A stretch of DNA of 33,517 nt from Candidatus Baltobacteraceae bacterium. GTDB taxonomy: Bacteria > Vulcanimicrobiota > Vulcanimicrobiia > Vulcanimicrobiales > Vulcanimicrobiaceae. The stretch is from contig DATBTN010000022.1 in assembly GCA_036559195.1 (NCBI GenBank), forward strand, positions 1-33,517, given 5' to 3'. Under the pieces are notes generated by a model. That model did no database searches. It was not told the origin of the DNA and worked only from the letters and a program-made list of their open reading frames with translations. A program made the translations under genes and the position numbers. Within the stretch, counting starts at the first letter, position 1, and every line of letters starts with the position of its first letter. Below, in pieces: positions 14,687 to 24,458 of this stretch.

Positions 14687-15961
14687 ATCGATACGATCGA
14701 CCAAACGCTGACGTCGTGGATCGACGTCGCCTCCGACTCCGACTTTCCGATCCAGAATCTGCCCTACGGCGTCTTCAACCGCGAGGGCGCGCCGCACGTC
14801 GGCGTGGCGATCGGCGATCGCATTCTCGACCTGCACGCGTGCGCGAACGCCGGCCTCCTCGACGGCGCGGCCGCGCGCGATCTGCTGACGGCGCCGACGC
14901 TCAACGCACTGGCCGGCGCCGGACGGCCGGCGTGGGCGGCCTTGCGCGCGCGCTTGATCGAGCTGTTGCGCGCGGATGCGACGCAACTGCAGCGACACAA
15001 CGTCGACCGGCTCTTGGTCGCGCGGCGGGATGCGGCGATGCGCCTGCCCGTCGCCGTCGGAGACTACGTCGACTTTTACTCCTCGCTCGAGCATGCGACC
15101 AATCTCGGCAAAATTTTTCGCCCCGACGGCGATCCGCTGATGCCGAATTGGCGCTGGATCCCGATCGGATACCATGGCCGCTCGAGTACGATCGTCGTCG
15201 ACGGTACGCCGGTCGTGCGCCCGAGCGGTCAACGCAAACCGCCCGACGTGCAGACGCCTACGCTAGGCGCGTCGCGATCGCTCGATATCGAACTCGAAAT
15301 CGGCTTTATCACCGGGCCGGGAAACGCGCTCGGCACGCCGATCCCGATCGACGACGCGCGCGAGCACATCTTCGGTTTGGTGATCGTCAACGATTGGAGC
15401 GCGCGCGACATTCAAGCCTGGGAATATCAGCCGCTCGGGCCATTCTTGGGCAAATCGTTTGCGACGTCGATTTCGCCGTGGATCGTTACGCTCGACGCGC
15501 TCGAACCGTTTCGACTGGCCGGCCCCGCGCAAACTCCGGCGCCGTTACCGTATCTGCAGAACGCCCAAGCCTGGAACTACGACATCGTCTTGCGCGTCCT
15601 GCTCGAAAGCGAGCGCATGCGCCGCGAGGGCGACGCGCCCGCGCCGATCTCGCGCTCGAACTTTAAGTACATGTACTGGAATATGGCGCAGCAACTGGCG
15701 CACGCGACGGTGAACGGCACGGCGACGCGGCCCGGCGACCTCTACGCCTCGGGCACGATCTCAGGCCCCACTCCCGATAGCTACGGAAGTTTCATCGAGT
15801 TAACGTGGCGCGGCAGCAAGCCGCTGAACTTACCCAACGGCGAAGTGCGAACGTTTCTCGACGACGGCGATCGCGTAACGCTCGCCGCCGCATGCGAGCG
15901 CGCCGACGCGCGGCGCATCGGCTTCGGCTCGGTCAGCGGGATGATTCTGCCGGCGCGGTAG
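14687..15961 (+). CDS. fahA: Fumarylacetoacetase, probable ATC start codon
   Basis: This enzyme hydrolyses fumarylacetoacetate to fumarate and acetoacetate, the last step of tyrosine breakdown. The conserved N-terminus SDFPIQNLPYGVF begins around base 14738, followed by VGVAIGDRILDL, GYHGRSSTIV, DIELEIGFI and VNDWSARDIQAWEYQPLGPF, which carry the metal and catalytic residues. No ATG, GTG or TTG lies in frame upstream of SDFPIQNLPYGVF; the first is GTG 14804, which would delete that segment. ATC 14687 has GAAGGA 7 nt upstream, 4 bases after the stop of the preceding gene, and gives a protein of 424 residues, normal for the family. GTC 14684 and CTG 14708 are weaker alternatives. The 3' end overlaps hmgA tail-to-tail by 29 bases. 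Confidence 0.92.
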   Translation: MDTIDQTLTSWIDVASDSDFPIQNLPYGVFNREGAPHVGVAIGDRILDLHACANAGLLDGAAARDLLTAPTLNALAGAGRPAWAALRARLIELLRADATQLQRHNVDRLLVARRDAAMRLPVAVGDYVDFYSSLEHATNLGKIFRPDGDPLMPNWRWIPIGYHGRSSTIVVDGTPVVRPSGQRKPPDVQTPTLGASRSLDIELEIGFITGPGNALGTPIPIDDAREHIFGLVIVNDWSARDIQAWEYQPLGPFLGKSFATSISPWIVTLDALEPFRLAGPAQTPAPLPYLQNAQAWNYDIVLRVLLESERMRREGDAPAPISRSNFKYMYWNMAQQLAHATVNGTATRPGDLYASGTISGPTPDSYGSFIELTWRGSKPLNLPNGEVRTFLDDGDRVTLAAACERADARRIGFGSVSGMILPAR

Positions 15962-17117
15962 CCGGTTCTTCGATCCAGGATCGGAAGTAGAGCGGATCTT
16001 CAACGTCGAGCGCTCGTTGCGCGATCTGCAGCGGCTTGAACGTATCGAGCATCACGGCGATTTCATCGGTCGATGTTTTGCCGAGGCTCGCCTCGACGGC
16101 GCCGGGCTGCGGGCCGTGCGGCGCGCCGGCGGCGTGCAGGGTGATCGACCCTTCCTCGACGCCGCGGCGGCTCATGAAATTGCCGCTTACGTAGTAAAGC
16201 ACTTCGTCGCAGTCGACGCTCGAGTGATTGTACGGCACGGGAATCGCCAGCGGATGATAATCGAACATGCGCGGCACGAAGGCGCAGAATGCGGCGCCGG
16301 GCGCCTCGAACGTCGCGTGCGCCGGCGGCGGCTGGTGCAGCTTCCCGGTGATCGGTGCGAATTCGTCGAGGTTGAACGCGTAGGGATAACAGAATCCGTC
16401 CCACCCGATCGCGTCGCAAGGATGATTCCGTACCGTGTAGATCGCATCGCGCCCGGCATTGGTCACGCGAACCTCGAACTCGCCGCGCTCGTCGTGCGGC
16501 GCCTGCAGGGAAGGGGGCCGGAAATCGCGCTCGTAGTATGGCGCGTGCTCTTCCATTTGCCCGAACTCGTTGCGGTACTTGCGCGGAATCTTGATCTGCC
16601 CGGAGCTTTCGTAGATTAACAGGCGAGTCGGCGACGTCGGAGCGAGCTTCCACGTCGTTCCCGCCGGCAGAACGAGATAGTCGTGCGCGCGATAGACGAT
16701 GTTGCCGAACGGGGTCTCGATCGTCCCGTCGCCACGGTGCACGAAGAGCAGTTCGTCGCCGCCCACGTTGCGATAGAAGTACTCCATCGCACGGTCCACG
16801 TCGGCAATCGAGAGGACGATATCGGCGTTGCCGAGCAACGGAACGCGTGCGTCGACGGCATCGCCGGGCGCGTGAAGCTTCTGCGTTTTAACGTGCCGAT
16901 TGCGCAGCGGCTGGTTGGGGAGAAACTGCGGTACGGACCGGTTCCAATCGCGCACGTCGAGCGTTGCGGTCGGCGGCCGAAGATGATAGAGCAGCGAGTA
17001 GACGCTATCGAAGCCCTTGGTCGAGAAGAGTTCTTCGGCGTAAAGACCGCCATCCGGCCGGCGAAACTGAATGTGCCGTTTCGCGGGAAGTTCGCCCGCG
17101 CGCACGTAGAATGGCAT
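15933..17117 (-). CDS. hmgA: Homogentisate 1,2-dioxygenase
   Basis: HmgA opens the homogentisate ring to maleylacetoacetate using Fe(II) and O2. The 394-residue cupin protein has the iron-binding segment FDYHPLAIPVPYNHSSVDCDE (His and Glu ligands) followed by AAGAPHGPQPG with the third His, as in the family. It is somewhat shorter than the human enzyme, which is common for bacterial members. ATG 17117 has AAGAGGAG at good spacing and gives MPFYVRAGELP. It lies 5 nt after the CDGSH gene, and its last 29 bases overlap the end of fahA on the other strand. With hppD and fahA it completes most of the tyrosine route; a maleylacetoacetate isomerase is not seen. Confidence 0.93.
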   Translation of the reverse strand: MPFYVRAGELPAKRHIQFRRPDGGLYAEELFSTKGFDSVYSLLYHLRPPTATLDVRDWNRSVPQFLPNQPLRNRHVKTQKLHAPGDAVDARVPLLGNADIVLSIADVDRAMEYFYRNVGGDELLFVHRGDGTIETPFGNIVYRAHDYLVLPAGTTWKLAPTSPTRLLIYESSGQIKIPRKYRNEFGQMEEHAPYYERDFRPPSLQAPHDERGEFEVRVTNAGRDAIYTVRNHPCDAIGWDGFCYPYAFNLDEFAPITGKLHQPPPAHATFEAPGAAFCAFVPRMFDYHPLAIPVPYNHSSVDCDEVLYYVSGNFMSRRGVEEGSITLHAAGAPHGPQPGAVEASLGKTSTDEIAVMLDTFKPLQIAQRALDVEDPLYFRSWIEEPATAPAESSR

Positions 17118-17122
17118 GGCAG

Positions 17123-17350
17123 CTACTCCTCTTGCGACGCGCGGCCGGCCCGCTCCATCGCCTGAAAGCCGATCTTCGCGTGCGTTCCGTCGCAGAACGG
17201 CTTGGTCGCCGAACCGCCGCAGCGGCAGAGCGCGACGTTCCCTTTGGGATTCGCCGTCTCGTACGGATTGCCGTCGGCATCGATTAACGTGAAACTGCCG
17301 GTTACTAGATAGGGGCCGCTCTCGCGCGCCTTGATCGTTACATCGCTCAC
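17123..17350 (-). CDS. CDGSH-type iron-sulfur protein
   Basis: This 75-residue protein carries the CDGSH signature in the form CRCGGSATKPFCDGTH, whose three Cys and one His bind a [2Fe-2S] cluster as in mitoNEET-type proteins. Bacterial single-motif members are thought to act in electron transfer or cluster delivery. GTG 17350 has AAGGG about 7 nt upstream. The gene ends 5 bases before hmgA and begins 29 bases after the PEBP gene, so co-transcription with the dioxygenase is likely. A link to maintaining iron in HmgA is possible but not shown. Confidence 0.9.
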   Translation of the reverse strand: MSDVTIKARESGPYLVTGSFTLIDADGNPYETANPKGNVALCRCGGSATKPFCDGTHAKIGFQAMERAGRASQEE

Positions 17351-17379
17351 GAAGCACCCTTCGTTTGCATCGCCGCAGG

Positions 17380-17919
17380 CTACTGCTTGTAGAGTCCGAT
17401 CGTCACCGTCTGCGCGAGAACGTGTCCGCGCACCGCGGCCTCGACTTGCGGACCGGTCAGCGCACTACCGCGCAGAGACGGTTCGTTCAAAGCGTAGAGC
17501 GTAAAGCGATAGTGATGAACGTTTCCCGGCGGAGGGCACGGGCCGCCGTATCCCGTTGCGCCGAACGACGTGGTGCCGAGTTGGCCGGGCGCGACGCGCG
17601 CGCCGAACGCGAGGTTGCGGGTTGTGGGTGGAATGTTGTAGGCAACCCAGTGGTACCAGCCGCCCGGCGCCGGCGCATCGGGATCGTGTGCGACGAGCGC
17701 GAAACTCTTCGTCGCTTTGGGAGCGCCCGTCCAGTGAAGTTCCGGCGATCTATTCCCGCCCCGGCAGCCGCCTTTATCGTAGACGGTACTCTTCGGCATG
17801 AAGGCGTTGTCCCGAAACGTCGCGCTCGCGATCGTGAATCGGGCCGGCGCTCCAACCGCAACGCCCGCGCAGAGCGCGAGCGTTGCGAGTGCGGAGGCGA
17901 ACCTCCCGAGCGAGCGCAT
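17380..17919 (-). CDS. Secreted PEBP/YbhB-family protein
   Basis: The 179-residue protein has a signal peptide (MRSLGRFASALATLALCAGVAVGA) and the phosphatidylethanolamine-binding-protein fold, with SPELHWTGAP, HDPDAP, WVAYNIP and GYGGPCPPPG lining the anion-binding pocket. Bacterial YbhB/YbcL proteins have no firm function; kinase or protease inhibition has been suggested for some. ATG 17919 shares its A with the TGA of the upstream M3 peptidase gene (TGATG), so translation is coupled. A secreted PEBP protein coupled to a secreted peptidase invites the idea of an inhibitor or chaperone pairing, but nothing in the sequence proves it. Confidence 0.9.
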   Translation of the reverse strand: MRSLGRFASALATLALCAGVAVGAPARFTIASATFRDNAFMPKSTVYDKGGCRGGNRSPELHWTGAPKATKSFALVAHDPDAPAPGGWYHWVAYNIPPTTRNLAFGARVAPGQLGTTSFGATGYGGPCPPPGNVHHYRFTLYALNEPSLRGSALTGPQVEAAVRGHVLAQTVTIGLYKQ

Positions 17920-19985
17920 CAATGCGACGCGGCCGCCGGCGGCTGCGTGATGCCGAAATCCCGGTAGAACGCGTTGGGGTTCATCGGGCGCCCAAGGAAA
18001 TGCGCTACCTCGGTGTCGGGGTCGAGGGTGCGCGCCGGTTCGAGGATATCCTTGCGGTAACGCATGCCGACCGCGGCACTCTCGAGGCCGCCGCGCAGAA
18101 ACGCGGTGAACATGTCTTGCGCGTAGACCTTCGAGAAAAGATATCCGTAGTACCCGGCATCGTAGCCGCCCATGAGGTGTCCGAACGACGCCTGCGGGAT
18201 CGTCCCCGGTACCATCGGAATCGGCGTCGTTTCGCGGGCGACTTTAGCCCAAACGGCCGTCGTATCGACGTGCGGCCCGCTCGTGTGATAATCCATGTCC
18301 ACGACCGCGTATTGAATCTGCCGCGTGGTGAAGTACGCGTTGTCCACGTACCGTGCCTTAACCATCGAGGCGATCAACGCATCGGGGAGCGGCTGGCCCG
18401 TAACGACGTTCGAGCTGATTTGTTTGAGAATCGAAGGCTGCCAAACGAAGTTTTCGAGCATCTGCGAGGGAGCCTCAACAAAGTCTTGCACGAATCCGCC
18501 CGAGAGCGTTTCGTACGGCGCCGTGCCGAGCAGGGCGGCCATGTTGTGGCCGAACTCGTGGAAGAACGTCACGACGTCGTCGTGGCTCAGGAGCGCCGGA
18601 TGACCGGGCGCCGCCTTCGGCCAATTCCCGACGATCGCGGCGATCCCCGGCCGAAATTGTCCGTTAGAAAGCTTGCGCGCGGGCAGCAGCGGAAAGTTAG
18701 CGAAGTGATCGTACTTGCCGGGGCGCGGGAAGAGATCGAAATAGGTCGTTCCAAGCAGCTTGCCGCTCTTGGTGTCGGTCACGTTATAGGCGAGAACGTC
18801 CGGGTTCCACGCATCGGGTGCGTGCACTTGAACGAACGTGACGCCGAGCAGCGTGTGGTAGACGTTGAGCACGGCGTCGATCGTGTGCTGCACCGGAAAA
18901 TACTGCCGGATCGCATTATTATCGACCGCGTACTGCGTCTTATTCAAGAGGTTGTCGTAATACGAGGTGTCCCACGCATCGAGCGTTGCGGCGGGATTGC
19001 CCGTATCCTTGGCCTTAAGCGCCGTCAGCGTCGCGATATCGTCTTTCGCTTTGGGCAGCAGCGCGGCATCGAGATTATCGAGGAAGGAGAAGATGCGCTT
19101 CGGCGTTTTGGCGAGGCGGTCGGAGACCTGATAGGCGGCCCACGTTTGATATCCGAGCAGATGTGCCAGCCGGTCGCGCGTGGCGATCGCTTGTTCGAGC
19201 AGCGTTACATTCTTCGTGCCGCCCCGGTTGCCCGATGCGATCAGAAAGGCTTTGCGGGCACCGGGATCTTTTTCGTTCTGCATGAACTGCGCGGCCGTGC
19301 TCTCGTTGACCGGCACGGTGTAGCCGGTTGCCGTTTTCTTGAGACCGGCGACGAAGTCGGCCGGCAGGCTCTTGGCCTGCGCCGAATCGATCGCGATCGT
19401 CGTCGCGTCCTCACCGAGATTTTGCGCGTACCGGTTCTGAAGATCGGTGAGCTGGCCGCTGAGTTTTACGAACTCGGCACGCTGCGGTCCGGCGAGGCCG
19501 GCGCCGCTGCGTTTGAGCGTGTCGAGCCAGAGCGCGGTGAGACTGCGATCGTAGACCGAGCGCTCGCCGCGGCGCGAGGCGGCTGCGACGGCGGCGTAGA
19601 GGCGCGGGTCGGCCGTGATCTTCGCGAAGAATCCGGCTTCTTTGTTGTTGCAGTCCAACGAGGCGTCGCGGACCGGTTTGCTGGTCGAGACGTTGAAGAG
19701 AAACTGCTGCGCGATCGTGCGGTCGTTGAGATCGGCGGTCAAATTTTCGAGCGGCAGAACGACCGACGAGAACGTGCGCGCGCTGCGGGCGGCCACCAGC
19801 GCGTCGACGCGCTTTTGGGCGGTAGCGATCTCGCTCGAGCAGCTTGCGGCAACCTGCGCCGGCGTTAGATTCCAGTCGACGCGAGTCGGCGTTTGGCCGG
19901 CCGTCGCCGCGGGCGCGATGGCCGCTTGGGCGGCGAACGCGAGGACAAAAAAGCCGGCACTATACCGGGAGAAGTGACGAACCAC
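17919..19985 (-). CDS. Exported M3-family metallopeptidase (thimet oligopeptidase type)
   Basis: This 688-residue zinc peptidase has HEFGH near residue 475 (FFHEFGHNMAALL) and the downstream EAPSQMLE with the third zinc ligand, as in thimet oligopeptidase and Dcp. It should cut short peptides. A signal peptide (MVRHFSRYSAGFFVLAFAAQAAIAPA) indicates export, unlike most cytoplasmic family members. GTG 19985 follows GGAGG by 4 nt and gives this signal. The stop overlaps the PEBP gene start. Two perfect hairpins lie just upstream. An oligopeptide-type binding lipoprotein is encoded elsewhere in the window, which would fit peptide scavenging. Confidence 0.92.
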   Translation of the reverse strand: MVRHFSRYSAGFFVLAFAAQAAIAPAATAGQTPTRVDWNLTPAQVAASCSSEIATAQKRVDALVAARSARTFSSVVLPLENLTADLNDRTIAQQFLFNVSTSKPVRDASLDCNNKEAGFFAKITADPRLYAAVAAASRRGERSVYDRSLTALWLDTLKRSGAGLAGPQRAEFVKLSGQLTDLQNRYAQNLGEDATTIAIDSAQAKSLPADFVAGLKKTATGYTVPVNESTAAQFMQNEKDPGARKAFLIASGNRGGTKNVTLLEQAIATRDRLAHLLGYQTWAAYQVSDRLAKTPKRIFSFLDNLDAALLPKAKDDIATLTALKAKDTGNPAATLDAWDTSYYDNLLNKTQYAVDNNAIRQYFPVQHTIDAVLNVYHTLLGVTFVQVHAPDAWNPDVLAYNVTDTKSGKLLGTTYFDLFPRPGKYDHFANFPLLPARKLSNGQFRPGIAAIVGNWPKAAPGHPALLSHDDVVTFFHEFGHNMAALLGTAPYETLSGGFVQDFVEAPSQMLENFVWQPSILKQISSNVVTGQPLPDALIASMVKARYVDNAYFTTRQIQYAVVDMDYHTSGPHVDTTAVWAKVARETTPIPMVPGTIPQASFGHLMGGYDAGYYGYLFSKVYAQDMFTAFLRGGLESAAVGMRYRKDILEPARTLDPDTEVAHFLGRPMNPNAFYRDFGITQPPAAASH

Positions 19986-20001
19986 AATACCTCCGTCAGC
20001 A

Positions 20002-20045
20002 GGATTCGGCTCCGCCGAATCCGTGGCGTTCGGCCCCCTGGGCCG
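20002..20045 (-). promoter_or_regulatory. Two perfect hairpins in the M3 peptidase leader
   Basis: GGATTCGGC (20002-20010) and GCCGAATCC (20014-20022) form a 9-bp stem with a 3-base loop. CGGCCC (20031-20036) and GGGCCG (20040-20045) form a 6-bp stem. Both lie directly upstream of the peptidase ribosome-binding site. No T-run follows, so they are leader structures or operator-like repeats and not a standard terminator. Confidence 0.5.
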
Positions 20046-20124
20046 AGCCGCAGCGTTGATCATCTAGTGATTGAACGTATACACGGCCGGTCCCCGTTTC
20101 CCCCGGGGGTATGACTAGGGCGGC

Positions 20125-20155
20125 TTGCGGGGCGTTTGGAGCCCCGTGCTATCAT
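20125..20155 (+). promoter_or_regulatory. Probable promoter of the SRP RNA gene
   Basis: TATCAT at 20150-20155 is a fair -10 box and would start transcription at about 20162-20164, where the SRP RNA helix begins. TTGCGG at 20125-20130 could be the -35 box, with a long 19-base spacer. A CGGGGC/GCCCCG hairpin (20128-20146) lies between the boxes. Confidence 0.5.
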
Positions 20156-20163
20156 TCACAGAG

Positions 20164-20279
<116 letters not shown>

Positions 20280-20301
20280 TTTTCGATCCTCTAAACAACG
20301 T

Positions 20302-20799
20302 ATGCAGCCGACTTTTGTCGCGGCCTTAGCCGCTTTCGCGGGGGCGATTATCGCCCTTGCCATATACCACGTCGCGTTTATCGCGCCGGCGATGCGCCGC
20401 ATCCAAGCTCCCCTCGCCGCCCACGACGAACTGCTGGGGACCGGTGGGGTACCGGGCACGGGGAGGCTCTCTTCATTAGAAGAGGCGAGCCGCGGCCTGG
20501 CCGAACGAGTCGAGAGGTTCGAGCGGCGAGCAAGCGAACTCGAGTTGCTGGCCCGAACGGATCTCTCGCGCACCGGTTTCGTCCGGTACGACGCGTACGA
20601 TGATACCAGTTCGGAATTGTCTTATGCCCTGGCCCTTCTTAATCGAGAGGGCGACGGCGTCGTCCTGAGCAGCCTTTACTCTCGCTCCGATACGCGAACC
20701 TATGGCAAAGCGGTCGAGAAGTTCGCGCCGCTCGTCCACGCTTCGGATGAAGAACTCAGCGCCATCGCTCAAGCCCGTGGAGCTGCAGACAAACGATGA
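20302..20799 (+). CDS. DUF4446 family membrane-anchored protein
   Basis: The 165-residue protein has one N-terminal membrane segment (about residues 5-28), a helical linker rich in Glu and Arg, and the DUF4446 domain with VRYDAYDDTSSELSYALALLN, GVVLSSLYSRSDTRTY and a final acidic helix. The domain is found in many bacteria, often near chromosome partition genes in Firmicutes, but has no known activity. It has no clear Shine-Dalgarno sequence and begins about 22 bases after the SRP RNA. Its TGA overlaps the ATG of the M23 peptidase gene (ATGA). Confidence 0.88.
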   Translation: MQPTFVAALAAFAGAIIALAIYHVAFIAPAMRRIQAPLAAHDELLGTGGVPGTGRLSSLEEASRGLAERVERFERRASELELLARTDLSRTGFVRYDAYDDTSSELSYALALLNREGDGVVLSSLYSRSDTRTYGKAVEKFAPLVHASDEELSAIAQARGAADKR

Positions 20800-21734
20800 A
20801 GATCGCAATTAAAGAACGCTATTTTATTAAGGTCGTTCCGCAACGAGGCGAGACCGTACACCGGTTTGAGGTGACGCGGCGCCATATCATTGGGGCGGCG
20901 ATGGTGCTGGCCGTCCTCGTCGCCGGCTCGCTGGGCTTCGGCGCCTTGCAGATCGTTCGAGCGCACGCGCAGGTCGCGCAGCTGCAGACGCTCACGAGCA
21001 AGCAGGGAGACCAGCTGCGGACGATCGACCACCAGACCACGAGCATCCGCAGCCAATTGCAAAAGGTGCAGAAGCAGAATCAAGAGATTCGGCAATTAAT
21101 TGGAGCCAAGCCGACCAAGACGAGCGATCGTCGCACGCGGGGGCGCCGGGTGGCCATGCACGGCAATCGTCCGCTGGTCTCGCTCGTCGCCCGCCACGTT
21201 GAGATGCTCTCGGCGGCTTCGGCCCAGACGGTTGAGGAATCGAACGTGCTTCGCCGCTTGACGATGCACGTGCTGAATATCCGCCACTTGCAGAGTCTCA
21301 CGCGGGCGCGGTTGATCGCTTCGATCCCATCGATCGATCCGGTCGAAGGCGCGCCGATCGTCGGATGCTTCTGCTATCGCACCTCGCCGGACGTCGAATT
21401 TCATCCGGGCGTCGATCTCGCGGCGAATTACGGCGATACGGTCCACGCGGCCGCGGCCGGAACGGTCGTGAGCGCCGGCTGGGACGGCGGCTACGGTAAG
21501 AAGGTCGATATCGATCACGGGAACGGCTATCACACGTGGTACGCCCACCTCTCGCAGATCGACGTGCACGTCGGCCAGAGCGTCTATAAGAATCAATCCA
21601 TCGCGCTCGTCGGCTCGACCGGATTTTCGACCGGTCCCCATCTGCATTACCAGGTGATGCTCGACGGCAAGGCGGTCGACCCGGCCCCGTATCTAAACGG
21701 CGTGCCCTCGAAAGTGTTAGCGTCGCTTCCATAG
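20796..21734 (+). CDS. M23 (LytM) peptidase with membrane anchor and coiled coil
   Basis: The 312-residue protein has a short cytoplasmic N-terminus, one membrane segment (about 31-53), a coiled coil (about 60-105, rich in Gln) and a C-terminal M23 domain. Zinc ligands appear as HPGVD (His and Asp near 203-207) and TGPHLHY (near 283-285), with YAHL between. All are present, so it should be an active peptidoglycan endopeptidase, not an EnvC-like degenerate one. The layout resembles anchored cell-separation or elongation endopeptidases such as MepM. It is translationally coupled to the DUF4446 gene. Confidence 0.92.
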   Translation: MKIAIKERYFIKVVPQRGETVHRFEVTRRHIIGAAMVLAVLVAGSLGFGALQIVRAHAQVAQLQTLTSKQGDQLRTIDHQTTSIRSQLQKVQKQNQEIRQLIGAKPTKTSDRRTRGRRVAMHGNRPLVSLVARHVEMLSAASAQTVEESNVLRRLTMHVLNIRHLQSLTRARLIASIPSIDPVEGAPIVGCFCYRTSPDVEFHPGVDLAANYGDTVHAAAAGTVVSAGWDGGYGKKVDIDHGNGYHTWYAHLSQIDVHVGQSVYKNQSIALVGSTGFSTGPHLHYQVMLDGKAVDPAPYLNGVPSKVLASLP

Positions 21735-21747
21735 AACAGAGGCCTGC

Positions 21748-22032
21748 GTGAACGCTGGTCTGCTTTGCTCTTTCTACAACGGCCTCTCGACCGTCATTTG
21801 GATCTACACGCTCATCCTGCTCGCCTACGCGGTCGTTTCGTGGCTGCCCGATCTGCGCGGTCGCTGGACGATGTATCTGGCGATGCTCGTGGAGCCGCTG
21901 CTGACGCCGCTGCGCCGCATCATTCCCCCGATGGGCGGATTCGATCTGTCGTTTTTGGTCGTGATATTGATCATCAACTTCGTCGTTCGTCCGCTCGTCG
22001 CGCATCTCGCATTTAACGCCTGTTATTTTTAA
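21748..22032 (+). CDS. YggT family integral membrane protein
   Basis: The 94-residue protein has two hydrophobic spans with the YggT pattern between them: YAVVSWLP after the first, EPLLTPLRRIIPPMGG in the loop, and FLVVILIINFVVRPL in the second. The family is linked to cell-envelope or division processes in several bacteria, without a defined activity. GTG 21748 has GAGG a few bases upstream. The gene ends 3 bases before the lepA start. Confidence 0.9.
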   Translation: MNAGLLCSFYNGLSTVIWIYTLILLAYAVVSWLPDLRGRWTMYLAMLVEPLLTPLRRIIPPMGGFDLSFLVVILIINFVVRPLVAHLAFNACYF

Positions 22033-22035
22033 CTC

Positions 22036-23861
<1,826 letters not shown>

Positions 23862-23865
<4 letters not shown>

Positions 23866-24458
23866 AGACGTTCGTCGCGACCAAAAACGAAGGCAAGCTC
23901 GCCGAGATGCGCGCGATCTTCGCGGGTTCGTCGCTCGAACTCGAAACCTATCCGCAGTACGCCGACGTCGTCGAGGGCGACCGCAGCTATCGAGAAAACG
24001 CGATGCTCAAGGCGCGCGCGCTTCACGCGCAACTGCGAGCAGCCGGGATCGCCGGCGCCGTACTCGCCGACGACTCAGGGCTCGAAGTCGATGCGTTGCA
24101 GAGGCGTCCAGGCGTCCTTTCGGCGCGCTACGGCGGTGAGGGCGCGAGCTGGCCGCAGCGTCGCGCGCTCTTGCTCGAAGAATTGCGCGGAATCCCCGAA
24201 ACGGCGCGCAACGCCCGCTTCGTTTGCGCCATGGCGCTGATTCTGGGCGACGGCGTGGAAATCGAGGTGCAAGCGACCGTAGACGGGGCGATCGCGGCGA
24301 GCGAACAGGGTCGTTTCGGCTTTGGATACGATCCGATCTTTCTCTATCCGCCGGCGGACGTGACGTTCGCACAGCTCGACGATGCGCAGAAGAACCGCAT
24401 CAGTCATCGTCGCCGCGCGGCCGATGCGCTGCTCGCAAGACTCGCCGCACGTGTCTAG
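23862..24458 (+). CDS. rdgB: XTP/dITP diphosphatase (RdgB/HAM1)
   Basis: This 198-residue enzyme removes non-canonical purine nucleotides (dITP, XTP) from the pool. Typical motifs are [13 protein letters not shown] at the N-terminus, [19 protein letters not shown] and [11 protein letters not shown] at the C-terminus. TTG 23862 overlaps the lepA stop, so it is coupled. The last 8 bases overlap the GNAT gene. The lepA-rdgB junction implies a housekeeping operon with no dedicated promoter. Confidence 0.95.

Noticed and set aside
15933-17357. hmgA extended upstream to 474 residues
   Set aside because: The extension is antisense-frame sequence over the CDGSH gene. ATG 17117 has AAGAGGAG and gives the normal HmgA N-terminus.
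17883-19868. A 661-codon open frame antisense to the M3 peptidase gene
   Set aside because: Its translation is Arg/Val-rich with no domain, and it lies opposite a clear HEFGH metallopeptidase. GC-rich codon bias keeps the antisense frame open.
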